From: Clostridia bacterium
GTDB taxonomy: Bacteria; Bacillota; Clostridia; Oscillospirales; Acutalibacteraceae
Reading direction: 5' to 3'
Assembly: GCA_017416765.1 (NCBI GenBank)
Contig: JAFQBE010000034.1
Coordinates: 1 to 64,000, forward strand
Length of the DNA: 64,000 nucleotides
Part shown: positions 36,472 to 44,608 of the stretch, in pieces
How positions within the stretch are numbered: position 1 is the first letter of the stretch
Layout: every line of letters starts with the position of its first letter
The notes under the pieces: generated by a model
What the model was told of the DNA's origin: nothing
The model's input: only the letters and a program-made list of their open reading frames with translations
Database searches by the model: none
Made by a program: the position numbers and the translations under genes

Positions 36472-37850
36472 AAAGTGCCTTATTGCAGGAATTTTTGATG
36501 TGGAAAAATACCCGCAAAAGATTTATTGTTGTGGCGGTTGTTATAGCGGCTGTTTGCGCCTTGTCAGAATACATTTTTATTTTCGGTGCATTTCTAGTTT
36601 TCGGTATGGGCTTTGCATCATGTGCAGAAAGCTTTGAAGAAAAGCACAAGCCAATATCTGAAGCATACCGTAAAGGTATGCCGACTACCGTACAGCAGAG
36701 TATTGCAGCAAGGTATATGGTTTTGCTTTGCGAAGCTTTGGTTTATTGTTTGGCTTATATTGCTGCCTGCGCTTTTACGGATTTATCGCGCTTGGATATT
36801 TTTTATGATGAAACAGATTACAGCCTTTCAATGGTAAAACGAGGGTTTTTCAGTATATGTTTTTATTTTATTGTGTTTGGTCTGGTTTTTCCGCTTTACT
36901 ATAAAATTAAACGCGGTAAGGGTATTATCCTCGGGTTGATGATGGTTGTTGTTTTTACTGCTTTCTCTTTTGCGCATATTGAGTTTAACAGTGTGTTACG
37001 CCATGATAAGTGGGTTTTGCTTGCTCTTGTGCTGTCGGTTCCGTTGGTGCTGTGGATTGGTTATGCGTCTGCGGTATGGGCGGAAGCAGGACAAAGCTGC
37101 GGTAAAAAAATCAAAACATCTGCGATAGTGTGCGCAGTTATTGTACCTGTTATATGCGTTACATTGAATGTGCTTGATGAATATAACTTTTTCGGAGAAA
37201 ATGCTCCCTTGGGCTTTATTTATTACGGTATTAATAACGACAATGATGAAATATATCCTGTTATAGATGATTATATTCCTACCGAAGAAACCCGTGCCAA
37301 CAGCGAAGCTATGCTTGATGTTATGGGTGAAGTGTGCCTCGATTCCAATATAGGCATGAGCTTTAGCGAATGTATCGAAAAGTTAAGAGATGCCGGATTT
37401 GAGGGCGAAAGCTACGGCAGTATGGCGCAGCTTTTCAAAGGTGATGTAAGCTGTATGCTGTCCGACCAGTCAACAATCTATTCGGATATAATTATGGACG
37501 GTAACAGTATGCAGGATAATGTTAAAAAAGTTGTTACCTGCCTTGCTTTGTCTGCCTATACGGGCGGTGTGTATTATGAAAACGGCAATGAAACCGATAT
37601 AGCGGCGCTGGCATCGGCTTTTGAAAGCTGCGAAAGCGAAGCAGAGCTTCATCAGGCTTTTAAAGATAATAAAGCCGTACCGCAGCAGATAAATGAAATC
37701 AGCCTTGATTCGGGTAAAACAGGCAGCAGAAATTATATACTGACAGGCTGTTTTGGAAACTATGAAAACAGCGGTAATGCAAAGGAATTTACAATTACCG
37801 TTATAACAGTAGAACAGAAAATAACTTCCGTAAAGTATGTTGTTGAATAA
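36468..37850 (+). CDS. ABC-2 type permease with extracytoplasmic domain (paralogue 1)
   Basis: 460 residues. The N terminus MKSALLQEFLMWKNTRKRF resembles those of the next two genes. About six hydrophobic segments span residues ~18-235. A soluble region of ~220 residues follows, containing VCLDSNIGMSFSECIEKLRD, similar in position and style to the SNIG/QNIG-type segments of the next two proteins. It is probably one half of a heteromeric exporter driven by the upstream ATPase. The substrate is unknown; YtrA-type systems often handle cell-wall-active peptides. Confidence 0.8.
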   Translation: MKSALLQEFLMWKNTRKRFIVVAVVIAAVCALSEYIFIFGAFLVFGMGFASCAESFEEKHKPISEAYRKGMPTTVQQSIAARYMVLLCEALVYCLAYIAACAFTDLSRLDIFYDETDYSLSMVKRGFFSICFYFIVFGLVFPLYYKIKRGKGIILGLMMVVVFTAFSFAHIEFNSVLRHDKWVLLALVLSVPLVLWIGYASAVWAEAGQSCGKKIKTSAIVCAVIVPVICVTLNVLDEYNFFGENAPLGFIYYGINNDNDEIYPVIDDYIPTEETRANSEAMLDVMGEVCLDSNIGMSFSECIEKLRDAGFEGESYGSMAQLFKGDVSCMLSDQSTIYSDIIMDGNSMQDNVKKVVTCLALSAYTGGVYYENGNETDIAALASAFESCESEAELHQAFKDNKAVPQQINEISLDSGKTGSRNYILTGCFGNYENSGNAKEFTITVITVEQKITSVKYVVE

Positions 37851-37865
37851 AAGGGGGCGTTGGTT

Positions 37866-39305
37866 TTGAAAAGTGCGCTGACTAAAGAATTCTATTCCTG
37901 GCTTAATACAAGAAGCATTTATATCGGTATTCAGCTGGCTATTTCCGTAATTTGTGTAATTACCTCTAACAGTACGGATGTAATTACATATATCATGATA
38001 CTTATTATGGCTACAATTTGCGGCAGCTTTGCGCAGGATGCCAAAAGCAGTTGGGATGTTTATTCGAGGGCTTTGCCCGTAAAGCCGTGGCATTGGGTTG
38101 CGGCAAAATACATTACAGCCTTTACCGAAATACTGCTTTCCGCCATAATTTCGTCTGTAACTTTTATTTTGGTAATGAAAAGAGCGTCTGACGGTTTAAG
38201 TGCCGAAGATGGATTTGGCTTTGATACAGTAACTGATAGATCGGTTTATGGTCTTGTACTTATGGCTTTCGTCGCCGTGGTATGTATGTCAATATCGCTT
38301 TTTGTGAATTATTTTTCGGGTGGAAAGCGTTGGGCTGCAGTTTTGGGTACGGTGCCGTTTGCTCTGGTTGTTTTTATAGCGTGGCTTTTTACGAGCTTGA
38401 TTTTTATTTTTGACAAGCTTGCAAAAATATTTGAAACCGAAGCCTGGCTTTATGCAGCTATGGCTGCTGTTGCGATTATGAGTGTTGCAGCTTCATTTAT
38501 GGGCAGCGTGGTTGTAAGAACACATAACGGTAAAGAAAAAATGAAGGCGGTCAAAGCCGTTGCGATAATTCTTGCTGTATTATCTGTTGCTGTTATCGCA
38601 GGCTCTTTTGTAAAGCTTGATAAAAACGGCTGGTTTAAAACTGACGATATCGGCACAATTCTGGGCGGTACACTTGACCTGGATGAAATCGGAGAAGTTT
38701 TTGAACCCGAAACCACTACCGTACAGTATAACCCCGGCGACGGTAAGGACCATTCTGTTCTTACCGCACAGCAAAAAGCAAATTTATCTGAATCGGCAGA
38801 GCTTGTGGGCTTTCTCAGTAAGCAGGAAAACATTGGCAAACCGTTTGACGAAGTGAAGGCGATGTTTGAAGAAAACGGCTACAGCGAATTGACCTGCTTT
38901 GAAGCGGATATAATTACCTATCTCTACAACAAAAATGCCGAATCAATAACGGTTTATATAGAAAAAGATGCAGAGGATACCGTAAAATCGGTAAAATTCA
39001 GCACGGATACGGGCGAAAACTATATTGAAAAATTGGATCAGGCAGGTCTTGATGAGCTTATGAATTCCCGCATGAAAATCGGCATGACCGAAAGTGAAGC
39101 GCTTGAAATTATGCAGGAATACGGCATGAATATTGATGTTTTTGAAGAATATGAAAGGCTGTCATCTGCTGTGCCTACCAAAATGTACCGCTCTACCTGC
39201 TATATTCAGGAGTACCTTGATCAGGGTGCAACAAAGGTTAAGTTCAATCTGCGTGTGGCAAATTCTACGGTAATCAACTTTTCATATGCTGTTCAGGATT
39301 GGTAA
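37866..39305 (+). CDS. ABC-2 type permease with extracytoplasmic domain (paralogue 2)
   Basis: About 479 residues, starting with TTG 37866, nine bases after AAGGGGG; an in-frame TTG at 37860 is too close to that site. The product then begins (M)KSALTKEFYSWLNTR, matching the other two permeases. Six or so membrane segments run to residue ~255. The soluble tail has GDGKDHSVLTAQQKANLSES and then KIGMTESEALEIMQEYGM, an SmpA-like segment. ABC2_membrane_5 type in style. Co-transcribed with its neighbours. Confidence 0.8.
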   Translation: MKSALTKEFYSWLNTRSIYIGIQLAISVICVITSNSTDVITYIMILIMATICGSFAQDAKSSWDVYSRALPVKPWHWVAAKYITAFTEILLSAIISSVTFILVMKRASDGLSAEDGFGFDTVTDRSVYGLVLMAFVAVVCMSISLFVNYFSGGKRWAAVLGTVPFALVVFIAWLFTSLIFIFDKLAKIFETEAWLYAAMAAVAIMSVAASFMGSVVVRTHNGKEKMKAVKAVAIILAVLSVAVIAGSFVKLDKNGWFKTDDIGTILGGTLDLDEIGEVFEPETTTVQYNPGDGKDHSVLTAQQKANLSESAELVGFLSKQENIGKPFDEVKAMFEENGYSELTCFEADIITYLYNKNAESITVYIEKDAEDTVKSVKFSTDTGENYIEKLDQAGLDELMNSRMKIGMTESEALEIMQEYGMNIDVFEEYERLSSAVPTKMYRSTCYIQEYLDQGATKVKFNLRVANSTVINFSYAVQDW

Positions 39306-39319
39306 AGGAGGTAAGGCTG

Positions 39320-41062
39320 ATGAAAGCGGCTTTTGTAACGGAATTCTACCTGCGTAAAAGTAAAAATCTGCCCGCGTTGGCTTTGTCCTTCGTGTTGTTG
39401 GCTTTTGCTTATTTCAGCGGTGCTGTTTCTGCTTCTCCGTTTTTACTGTGCATACCGTTTGCTTTTTCGTGTTTTGCATTTTCAAATGAAGAGAAAAATA
39501 TGTGGAATGAGTTTTTCGCTGCCTTACCCGTCAAGTCTTTTTACCGTGTTACTGCAAGGTTTGTTTTCAGCTTTGCGGAAATATGGCTGGTGTGCGTTGT
39601 AGTCTGGCTTGTAATGCGCTATCCGTTTAAAACGGAGGGTGCATACTATTACGGCGTTGATTTATGGTTTGTTAATGCGCTGTGCTTTTTTACCGTTGCG
39701 CAGGCATTGCTGAATTTTGTTGATTACAGAATAAAGCACGATATTAAAAATTCGGTTAAGGTTTTACTTTATATACCTGTGGTTGCTTTTCATATTCTGT
39801 TTTCGGGCAGGATTCTGCGCGATTACAGTCTGCTTGCTTCAATGTTCGAAGCGGAAAAATGGATTCTGGCGGTTGAAGCTGTCTGCGCCGTTATGCTGAC
39901 TGCGGCTTTGTGGGCTTTAAGCGCAAAGGCTGTTTCAAAAAGGAATAACCAAAAGCGGCTAAGGGCAGTTTGCTGCACCCTTATCTGTGTTGCGGTTGCA
40001 GCTGCGGGTGTTTCGCTTGGCATAATTTATAAGGACGGCTGGTTTGAAAAGCAGGAAGTATCCGGAACGCAGTATTATAATTACGGTGACGGAAAGGACC
40101 ATTCCTTCCTTAACAGAACACAAAAAGCCAATATTCAGCAGATGCGTGCTTTAATGTCGGAATTCTGTACACAGCAAAATATCGGCAGAAGTATGGATAA
40201 ATACACTCCCGCGCTTAAAAAGCTCGGATTTTATGAAGCTGTTCAGGGCAGTAACACCTTTGTCAGCAAAACAGGCAAGGTTAGTGTAGAGTTTATTTGC
40301 GGTTCGGGCGGCACTGTAAAAGCGGTTGAAATTACGGGCGATGTCGGCGAAAATTACAGAGAAAAAATGACCACGGAAGATGTTTACGATATTGAACTGG
40401 CTTTTCCGCAAGGCTTGAAGGAAACGCAGATGCTTGAAAAGCTGAAGGAAATGAATCTGTATCCGAATTCCGTAAAGGAAGAGGAAAATTCCGACGGCAT
40501 ACCCATGCGTACATATACTGCGGATTGCTATATAGAAGAATTTGACGATATAGGTGTAAAAAAACTGCGTTATGTTATCTCTTCCGCTAACGGTACGGTT
40601 GTAAAAGTTGAGCATAGCGATATTACTTTTGATTCAGAGGAGGAAGACGGTATGGGCTTTTTTGATAAGCTTAAAAGCAAAAAGAATGTTCAGCTTTCGC
40701 AGGAGGCGGAAAACTGGAACAAAATGCTGGACTGTTGGTCGGAGGGCAAGCTGAACTCGCCCTATGATGAGCTTGTCGGCTATTACGGCGAAGTCAGCGG
40801 CGACGGACACGGCTTTTATTTCACAAACCTTGACAGCAACGGCGATACAGAAAAAACAGTAAACACGCTTAAAGAAAATCTGCCCGAAGCATTGGGCAAA
40901 AATCTTGCCAAAGCATATGAGCTTTATGTTCAGCTTGAAAACGAAACCGATGACAGCAAAGCAGAAAAAATTGATAAAGAGCTGTATCAATGTGATGTGT
41001 TCTTCAGCGAAAATATAGCTACGCTTGAACAGATGCTTCAGCAGTATGCAGACAAACTGTAA
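39320..41062 (+). CDS. ABC-2 type permease (paralogue 3) fused to an extra C-terminal domain
   Basis: About 580 residues from ATG 39320 with AAAGGAGGT upstream. Residues 1-~235 are the permease; ~245-440 form the extracytoplasmic tail (GDGKDHSFLNRTQKANIQQM, aligned with paralogue 2). At residue 445 a new segment starts, MGFFDKLKSKKNVQLSQEAE. It is hydrophilic, ~136 residues, and resembles small cytosolic DUF4375/DMP19-type proteins (tentative). AGAGGAGGAA lies 6 bases before that internal ATG (40652), so the tail may also be made as a separate protein. It would face the wrong side of the membrane if fused directly after an outside domain. Confidence 0.75.
   Translation: MKAAFVTEFYLRKSKNLPALALSFVLLAFAYFSGAVSASPFLLCIPFAFSCFAFSNEEKNMWNEFFAALPVKSFYRVTARFVFSFAEIWLVCVVVWLVMRYPFKTEGAYYYGVDLWFVNALCFFTVAQALLNFVDYRIKHDIKNSVKVLLYIPVVAFHILFSGRILRDYSLLASMFEAEKWILAVEAVCAVMLTAALWALSAKAVSKRNNQKRLRAVCCTLICVAVAAAGVSLGIIYKDGWFEKQEVSGTQYYNYGDGKDHSFLNRTQKANIQQMRALMSEFCTQQNIGRSMDKYTPALKKLGFYEAVQGSNTFVSKTGKVSVEFICGSGGTVKAVEITGDVGENYREKMTTEDVYDIELAFPQGLKETQMLEKLKEMNLYPNSVKEEENSDGIPMRTYTADCYIEEFDDIGVKKLRYVISSANGTVVKVEHSDITFDSEEEDGMGFFDKLKSKKNVQLSQEAENWNKMLDCWSEGKLNSPYDELVGYYGEVSGDGHGFYFTNLDSNGDTEKTVNTLKENLPEALGKNLAKAYELYVQLENETDDSKAEKIDKELYQCDVFFSENIATLEQMLQQYADKL
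40652..41062 (+). CDS. Possible internal in-frame product: small acidic protein (DUF4375/DMP19-like, tentative)
   Basis: This is the in-frame 3' part of the preceding permease gene. It has its own excellent ribosome binding site (AGGAGG within 40636-40645) and starts MGFFDKLKSKKN, a style typical of free-standing small proteins. 136 residues with YDELVGYYGEVSGDGHGFYF and a helical C terminus. Internal initiation would give a soluble companion of the transporter. This is a prediction from the site alone; whether the fused, the free or both forms exist is open. Confidence 0.4.
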   Translation: MGFFDKLKSKKNVQLSQEAENWNKMLDCWSEGKLNSPYDELVGYYGEVSGDGHGFYFTNLDSNGDTEKTVNTLKENLPEALGKNLAKAYELYVQLENETDDSKAEKIDKELYQCDVFFSENIATLEQMLQQYADKL

Positions 41063-41074
41063 GGGGTAAAGCAA

Positions 41075-41554
41075 ATGAAATATAAATACAGGCTGAGTTT
41101 ATATTTTGTACAGTTTTTAGCTGTCGAATTTGCGGTTGTTCTGATTTTATATGGTATGGGTGTCCCTGTGGATAAAGATCCGGTTGAGACTATAGGTTCT
41201 TTATTGTTATTCTTGGTGGTATTTGCTTTTATAGAATTGAAAGAATACAAAAACAAATATGTTGAAACCTTTGATGAGTATATGTGCCTTAATTCCTTCA
41301 GGTTCAGAGGACACCGCAGCCCGTTTTCGCCTAATGTACGGTATGAGGATATCTGGTATATCGAAGCACGCCGTTTGCCGATTATAGGTGTCTGGGGCAT
41401 AAGAATAAACGCAAAATTTCTGCCGCACAAGGTTACAATTTCCTATTGCTTTAAAAACAGCAGTCAGCTTTATGCCGAGCTTTGCGAGAAGGCAAGACTT
41501 TTTAAGCCGGATGTGTATATTGATGACCGCTTAACGGAATATCTGAATAAGTAA
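41075..41554 (+). CDS. Small membrane protein of unknown function
   Basis: 159 residues. Two hydrophobic segments (~8-28 and ~40-55) are followed by a soluble part with VRYEDIWYIEARRLPIIGVWG, rich in aromatic and beta-forming residues, reminiscent of bacterial PH-like domains (weak). AAGGGG precedes the ATG, 12 bases after the last permease stop. It is the final gene of the GntR-ABC operon, before a terminator. Not recognised as a named family. Confidence 0.65.
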   Translation: MKYKYRLSLYFVQFLAVEFAVVLILYGMGVPVDKDPVETIGSLLLFLVVFAFIELKEYKNKYVETFDEYMCLNSFRFRGHRSPFSPNVRYEDIWYIEARRLPIIGVWGIRINAKFLPHKVTISYCFKNSSQLYAELCEKARLFKPDVYIDDRLTEYLNK

Positions 41555-41565
41555 AATTAAAGATG

Positions 41566-41618
41566 CTGTATCAAAATGTATTGTTTGCACAATTTTGATA
41601 CAGTGTTTTGCTTTTTTG
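41566..41618 (+). terminator. Terminator of the ABC operon
   Basis: 12-bp perfect stem CTGTATCAAAAT / ATTTTGATACAG with a 14-base loop, followed by TGTTTTGCTTTTTT. Confidence 0.85.
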
Positions 41619-41715
41619 CTTTTGAGGCATTGGATAATATGCACAAATGCAATAAATTGACGATGTGCAAATTTGCAGAAAAAGTTAATATACGTATAAA
41701 ATATACACAAAACTA

Positions 41716-41744
41716 TTGCAATAATGCTTTAAAATTGGTAATAT
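41716..41744 (+). promoter_or_regulatory. Promoter upstream of the secreted Pro-Asp-linker protein
   Basis: TTGCAA (41716-41721), 17-base spacer, TAATAT (41739-41744). It gives a leader of about 300 bases before the 42057 start, holding a small ORF and a hairpin. Confidence 0.55.
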
Positions 41745-41797
41745 TTACTTAACAACTTGCATAAGTTGAATAAATTAGAAAAAAGGATGTGATTCCA

Positions 41798-41926
41798 ATG
41801 GCTCAACACCTTTCACCCGAAAAACCAAATAACGGGGCACGTTTGAAATTTAACAGCACTGAAAGTCGTGAAACCTCTGTTGCCATATCACGTCTTTGCT
41901 TAATTTTTTACTGTATAAGAGAATAA
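41798..41926 (+). CDS. Possible 42-residue leader peptide
   Basis: ATG 41798 to TAA 41926, with AAAAAGGATG some 10-18 bases upstream. The product begins MAQHLSPEKPNNGARLKF and ends CLIFYCIRE. No family recognised. It sits in the ~500-base gap between the ABC operon terminator and the secreted-protein gene, downstream of a good promoter. It could be a leader peptide, a remnant or chance. Confidence 0.3.
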   Translation: MAQHLSPEKPNNGARLKFNSTESRETSVAISRLCLIFYCIRE

Positions 41927-42002
41927 AGACTATGGCAAAAACAGAGTGAAGATTTTTTGCTTGAGTTTTCAGATGTGTCCGACTAAACAATATGAGAAAA
42001 AT

Positions 42003-42029
42003 TTCGGCCGACTTGAAACACCGGCCGAA
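42003..42029 (+). other. 5'-UTR hairpin before the secreted protein
   Basis: TTCGGCCG pairs with CGGCCGAA around an 11-base loop, 27 bases before the ATG and upstream of the GGAGAA site. No T-run, so it is likelier an mRNA-stabilising or regulatory hairpin than a terminator. The rest of 41619-42056 holds only the promoter, the small ORF and AT-rich sequence. Confidence 0.45.
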
Positions 42030-42056
42030 GAAAAAGTTTAGAAACGGAGAAACATT

Positions 42057-44402
42057 ATGAAAAAACTTAACAAATCCTTCGCTGTCCTTCTGACGGCACT
42101 TTTGCTTTTGTCAATTATCCCGATGGGCTTAAGCGCATCGGCTGCGGATCCTGTATCGCTTACCTACCGTAACACAACAGTAACGGTTGCTCCCACCGTT
42201 ACACCCAGTACCTTTGAATACGGCCTGAGCTACGGCGACCTTACCGTATCAGGCGGTGAGGTCTGGTACGAGGGCGAAAAGGTTGAAGGATACTTTGGCT
42301 TTAACAACGCATCAACCGTACCTACTCCCCGTGAAAATTCGGAGGTTACGCTTTATTTCTTCCCGACGGATACGACGAAATATAAGAAAGGCTCGTTCAG
42401 AACTACGGACGATTACCCGATTGAAAACTGGCCGACGATAACCGTTACTGCGATTGAAACCGCTCTTCAGGGTACGGCAACGGCTGCTGTAATCGACCCC
42501 GGTGCAAAGCTTTCTGACGCAACGATAACGGGCACGATTATAAACACGAAAACGGGCGAACCGATTGAAGGCGGTAAATGGGCTTACGATTTCATATCAA
42601 ACGTTCAATCGGGCAGCAAAAAGATTTATGAGAGCGGTACATATTCCGCAACGTGGACTCTCAAGGGTCATGCGGACGTTACAACTACCGTACAGGTAAA
42701 CGTAAACGATAACCCTGCATTGGCTTCGGGTATATCTGTTTATCCGACGGTTCTTGATGATGACCTTGTCTGGTCACCCGACCTCACATACGGTGACATC
42801 AAGTTTGAAGGCGGACGTGTTCTTTATGAAGGTCAGCCAATAACCGGTATCTTCAAATGGCAGAGCAAGGATACCGTAAAAGTCGCAGGTACGAATATAA
42901 GCACATCGGCATACTTTGTGCCCGACAACCCCGACCTTGCCGGCTTCTTCGCTAAAAGCGCACAGATGATATCTCTGAGCATATCCCTTAAACCCGGCAC
43001 ACTCAACGTTAGGGTGCCTATGCCGCTTGAGATTGTTCAGGGTACTGTAGGCTCTTCGGTAAAGGCTGATGCCCTGCTCGGCTTTGAGTTCGGCGAGGGA
43101 ATTGACCCTGCAAACGTAACCGTGAAGTTCAGCAAGAGTCTTTCAACTCTTGAGCCCGGAACATATAACGATATAACAACCACAGTAAGCTGCGCAAATT
43201 ACGAGAGCCTTGAGTTCAATATTCCCATAAAGATAATTGCTCCCAAGAAGCTTCCGATTACAAAAACTCCCGAGGCCGTTAAGGTCAACTACGGCTATGT
43301 GGCCAAAAACAGAAAGGCTGCAGATGCAGGCTTCGAGTTTGAGGAGGGCTTTGATGCCTCCAAGGTTATCGTTGAATGGGGCGTAAGCGTAAGAGACCTT
43401 CCTCTGGGTAAGACAGAGCCTATGGAAATTAGGGTTTATCTTGATGACAACTATGAAGATATTACCCTCACTCTCCCGATTGAAATAGTCAAGCGACCCG
43501 ATACGGGCAAGTTTGGCTCACTTGCCGTCAATACCCGTAACTCCAATAACGAGGGCGTAATTCAGGTAACTCTTGCTTTCCATGACCAGTACAAGAACGG
43601 TACGGCAAAGGTCTGGCTTACCGACGGCACGAATACCTGGGTTCTCGGCGAGGATATTCCGCCAACCTACAGCCATACGCAGAGCAGTAAGCGCAAGGTA
43701 TTCGAGCATCAGATTGAGGAGCCGGGCACATATACCTTTGTTGCCTACGCCGAATATACTCCCGGTGATGCAGACTGTATCTACTTTACAAATCCGGTTA
43801 TGGAATCCTACGCAACGACAGTTACCTACGAAAAGTGGATCAAGATGACCTGTATCAACACAAGATACGACACGAGTACGCTTGATGTATACAAGGGTAA
43901 GCAGATTTCGGCAAGAACATCACTTTCTTCAAGCGATTTCTCCTATTGGGAAATCCTTGATTCAAAGGGCAGAAAATACGACCCGTCAGTTTTCGGCCTT
44001 GACGAGGATGATATGAAGGAAACGACCCTTGCTTTCTATGTTCCGATTGAAGAGGACTTCACAATTGCGGCAAGAGACAAGTTCTATATTCCTCCTATCG
44101 TACAGCCCGATGTTCCCGATGAACCGGATAATCCCGACAACCCCGATGACCCCGATGACCCCGATGACCCCGATAACCCCGATAACCCCGATGAGCCCGA
44201 TGAGCCCGATAATCCCGACGAGCCCGATAATCCCGACGACCCTGTTGATGAGCCTACCCTTTGGGAGCAGATAGTTGCTTTCTTCCAAAATCTTTTTAAC
44301 GGCTCAGGTGAAGGTATACAGCTTCCCTCCTGGCTGATAAGATTCTTTAATATCATAGTCTCCTTCTTCACAGGCTTATTCAACGGTCTGTTCGGTAAAT
44401 AA
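42057..44402 (+). CDS. Large secreted protein with beta-type repeats, Pro-Asp linker and amphipathic C terminus
   Basis: 781 residues. The signal peptide is MKKLNKSFAVLLTALLLLSI, with cleavage likely after SASAA (~30). Several Ig-like or MBG-like modules follow, with recurring GLSYGDLTVSGGEVWYEG and DLTYGDIKFEGGRVLYEG segments. Near the end (~680-735) is a PDNPD/PDDPD/PDEPD linker. The last ~45 residues, LWEQIVAFFQNLFNGSGEG onward, carry two strongly amphipathic aromatic helices and end NGLFGK. No LPXTG sorting signal is present, so the C terminus may be a membrane or wall anchor. AACGGAGAA precedes the ATG. Function unknown; probably a surface protein. Confidence 0.8.
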   Translation: MKKLNKSFAVLLTALLLLSIIPMGLSASAADPVSLTYRNTTVTVAPTVTPSTFEYGLSYGDLTVSGGEVWYEGEKVEGYFGFNNASTVPTPRENSEVTLYFFPTDTTKYKKGSFRTTDDYPIENWPTITVTAIETALQGTATAAVIDPGAKLSDATITGTIINTKTGEPIEGGKWAYDFISNVQSGSKKIYESGTYSATWTLKGHADVTTTVQVNVNDNPALASGISVYPTVLDDDLVWSPDLTYGDIKFEGGRVLYEGQPITGIFKWQSKDTVKVAGTNISTSAYFVPDNPDLAGFFAKSAQMISLSISLKPGTLNVRVPMPLEIVQGTVGSSVKADALLGFEFGEGIDPANVTVKFSKSLSTLEPGTYNDITTTVSCANYESLEFNIPIKIIAPKKLPITKTPEAVKVNYGYVAKNRKAADAGFEFEEGFDASKVIVEWGVSVRDLPLGKTEPMEIRVYLDDNYEDITLTLPIEIVKRPDTGKFGSLAVNTRNSNNEGVIQVTLAFHDQYKNGTAKVWLTDGTNTWVLGEDIPPTYSHTQSSKRKVFEHQIEEPGTYTFVAYAEYTPGDADCIYFTNPVMESYATTVTYEKWIKMTCINTRYDTSTLDVYKGKQISARTSLSSSDFSYWEILDSKGRKYDPSVFGLDEDDMKETTLAFYVPIEEDFTIAARDKFYIPPIVQPDVPDEPDNPDNPDDPDDPDDPDNPDNPDEPDEPDNPDEPDNPDDPVDEPTLWEQIVAFFQNLFNGSGEGIQLPSWLIRFFNIIVSFFTGLFNGLFGK
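44106..44243 (+). repeat. In-gene low-complexity repeat coding a Pro-Asp linker
   Basis: Tandem 9- to 12-base units of the type CCCGATGAC / CCCGATAAC / CCCGACGAG encode Pro-Asp-Asp, Pro-Asp-Asn and Pro-Asp-Glu triplets. Likely prone to length change by slippage. Confidence 0.85.
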
Positions 44403-44448
44403 AAAAGCCAAAATCTGCTGCTTTGCAGCAGTGAAACATAATGTTTTT

Positions 44449-44488
44449 CTCCCCTCTGCCCGGTTACCCGGGCACGGGGGAGTTTTTT
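44449..44488 (+). terminator. Terminator of the secreted-protein gene
   Basis: 15-base arms CTCCCCTCTGCCCGG / CCGGGCACGGGGGAG with two mismatches and a TTAC loop, followed by TTTTTT. Confidence 0.88.
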
Positions 44489-44527
44489 GACTAAATATTA
44501 CAATTTTTCAAAGAAATTATTTTACTC

Positions 44528-44580
44528 TTGCCTTTTACTTTTTTATTTGGTAAACTTACATTGTTGTACGGTTAAACCGT
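44528..44580 (+). promoter_or_regulatory. Promoter and possible operator of the fucosidase operon
   Basis: TTGCCT (44528-44533), 17-base spacer, TAAACT (44551-44556). Just downstream, ACGGTTAAACCGT (44568-44580) is a perfect palindrome around the expected transcription start, a plausible repressor site. Confidence 0.5.
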
Positions 44581-44608
44581 GACAGTATAAATTGAGGGAG
44601 AAAGATTT

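Noticed and set aside
41750-42056. Possible c-di-GMP or other riboswitch in the leader of the surface protein
   Set aside because: No known conserved core or expected kissing-loop sequence could be matched by eye.
43986-44288. Minus-strand ORFs with Gly-Ile or Ser-Gly repeats opposite the Pro-Asp linker
   Set aside because: They are the antisense reading of a low-complexity coding repeat; no ribosome binding site and no independent support.
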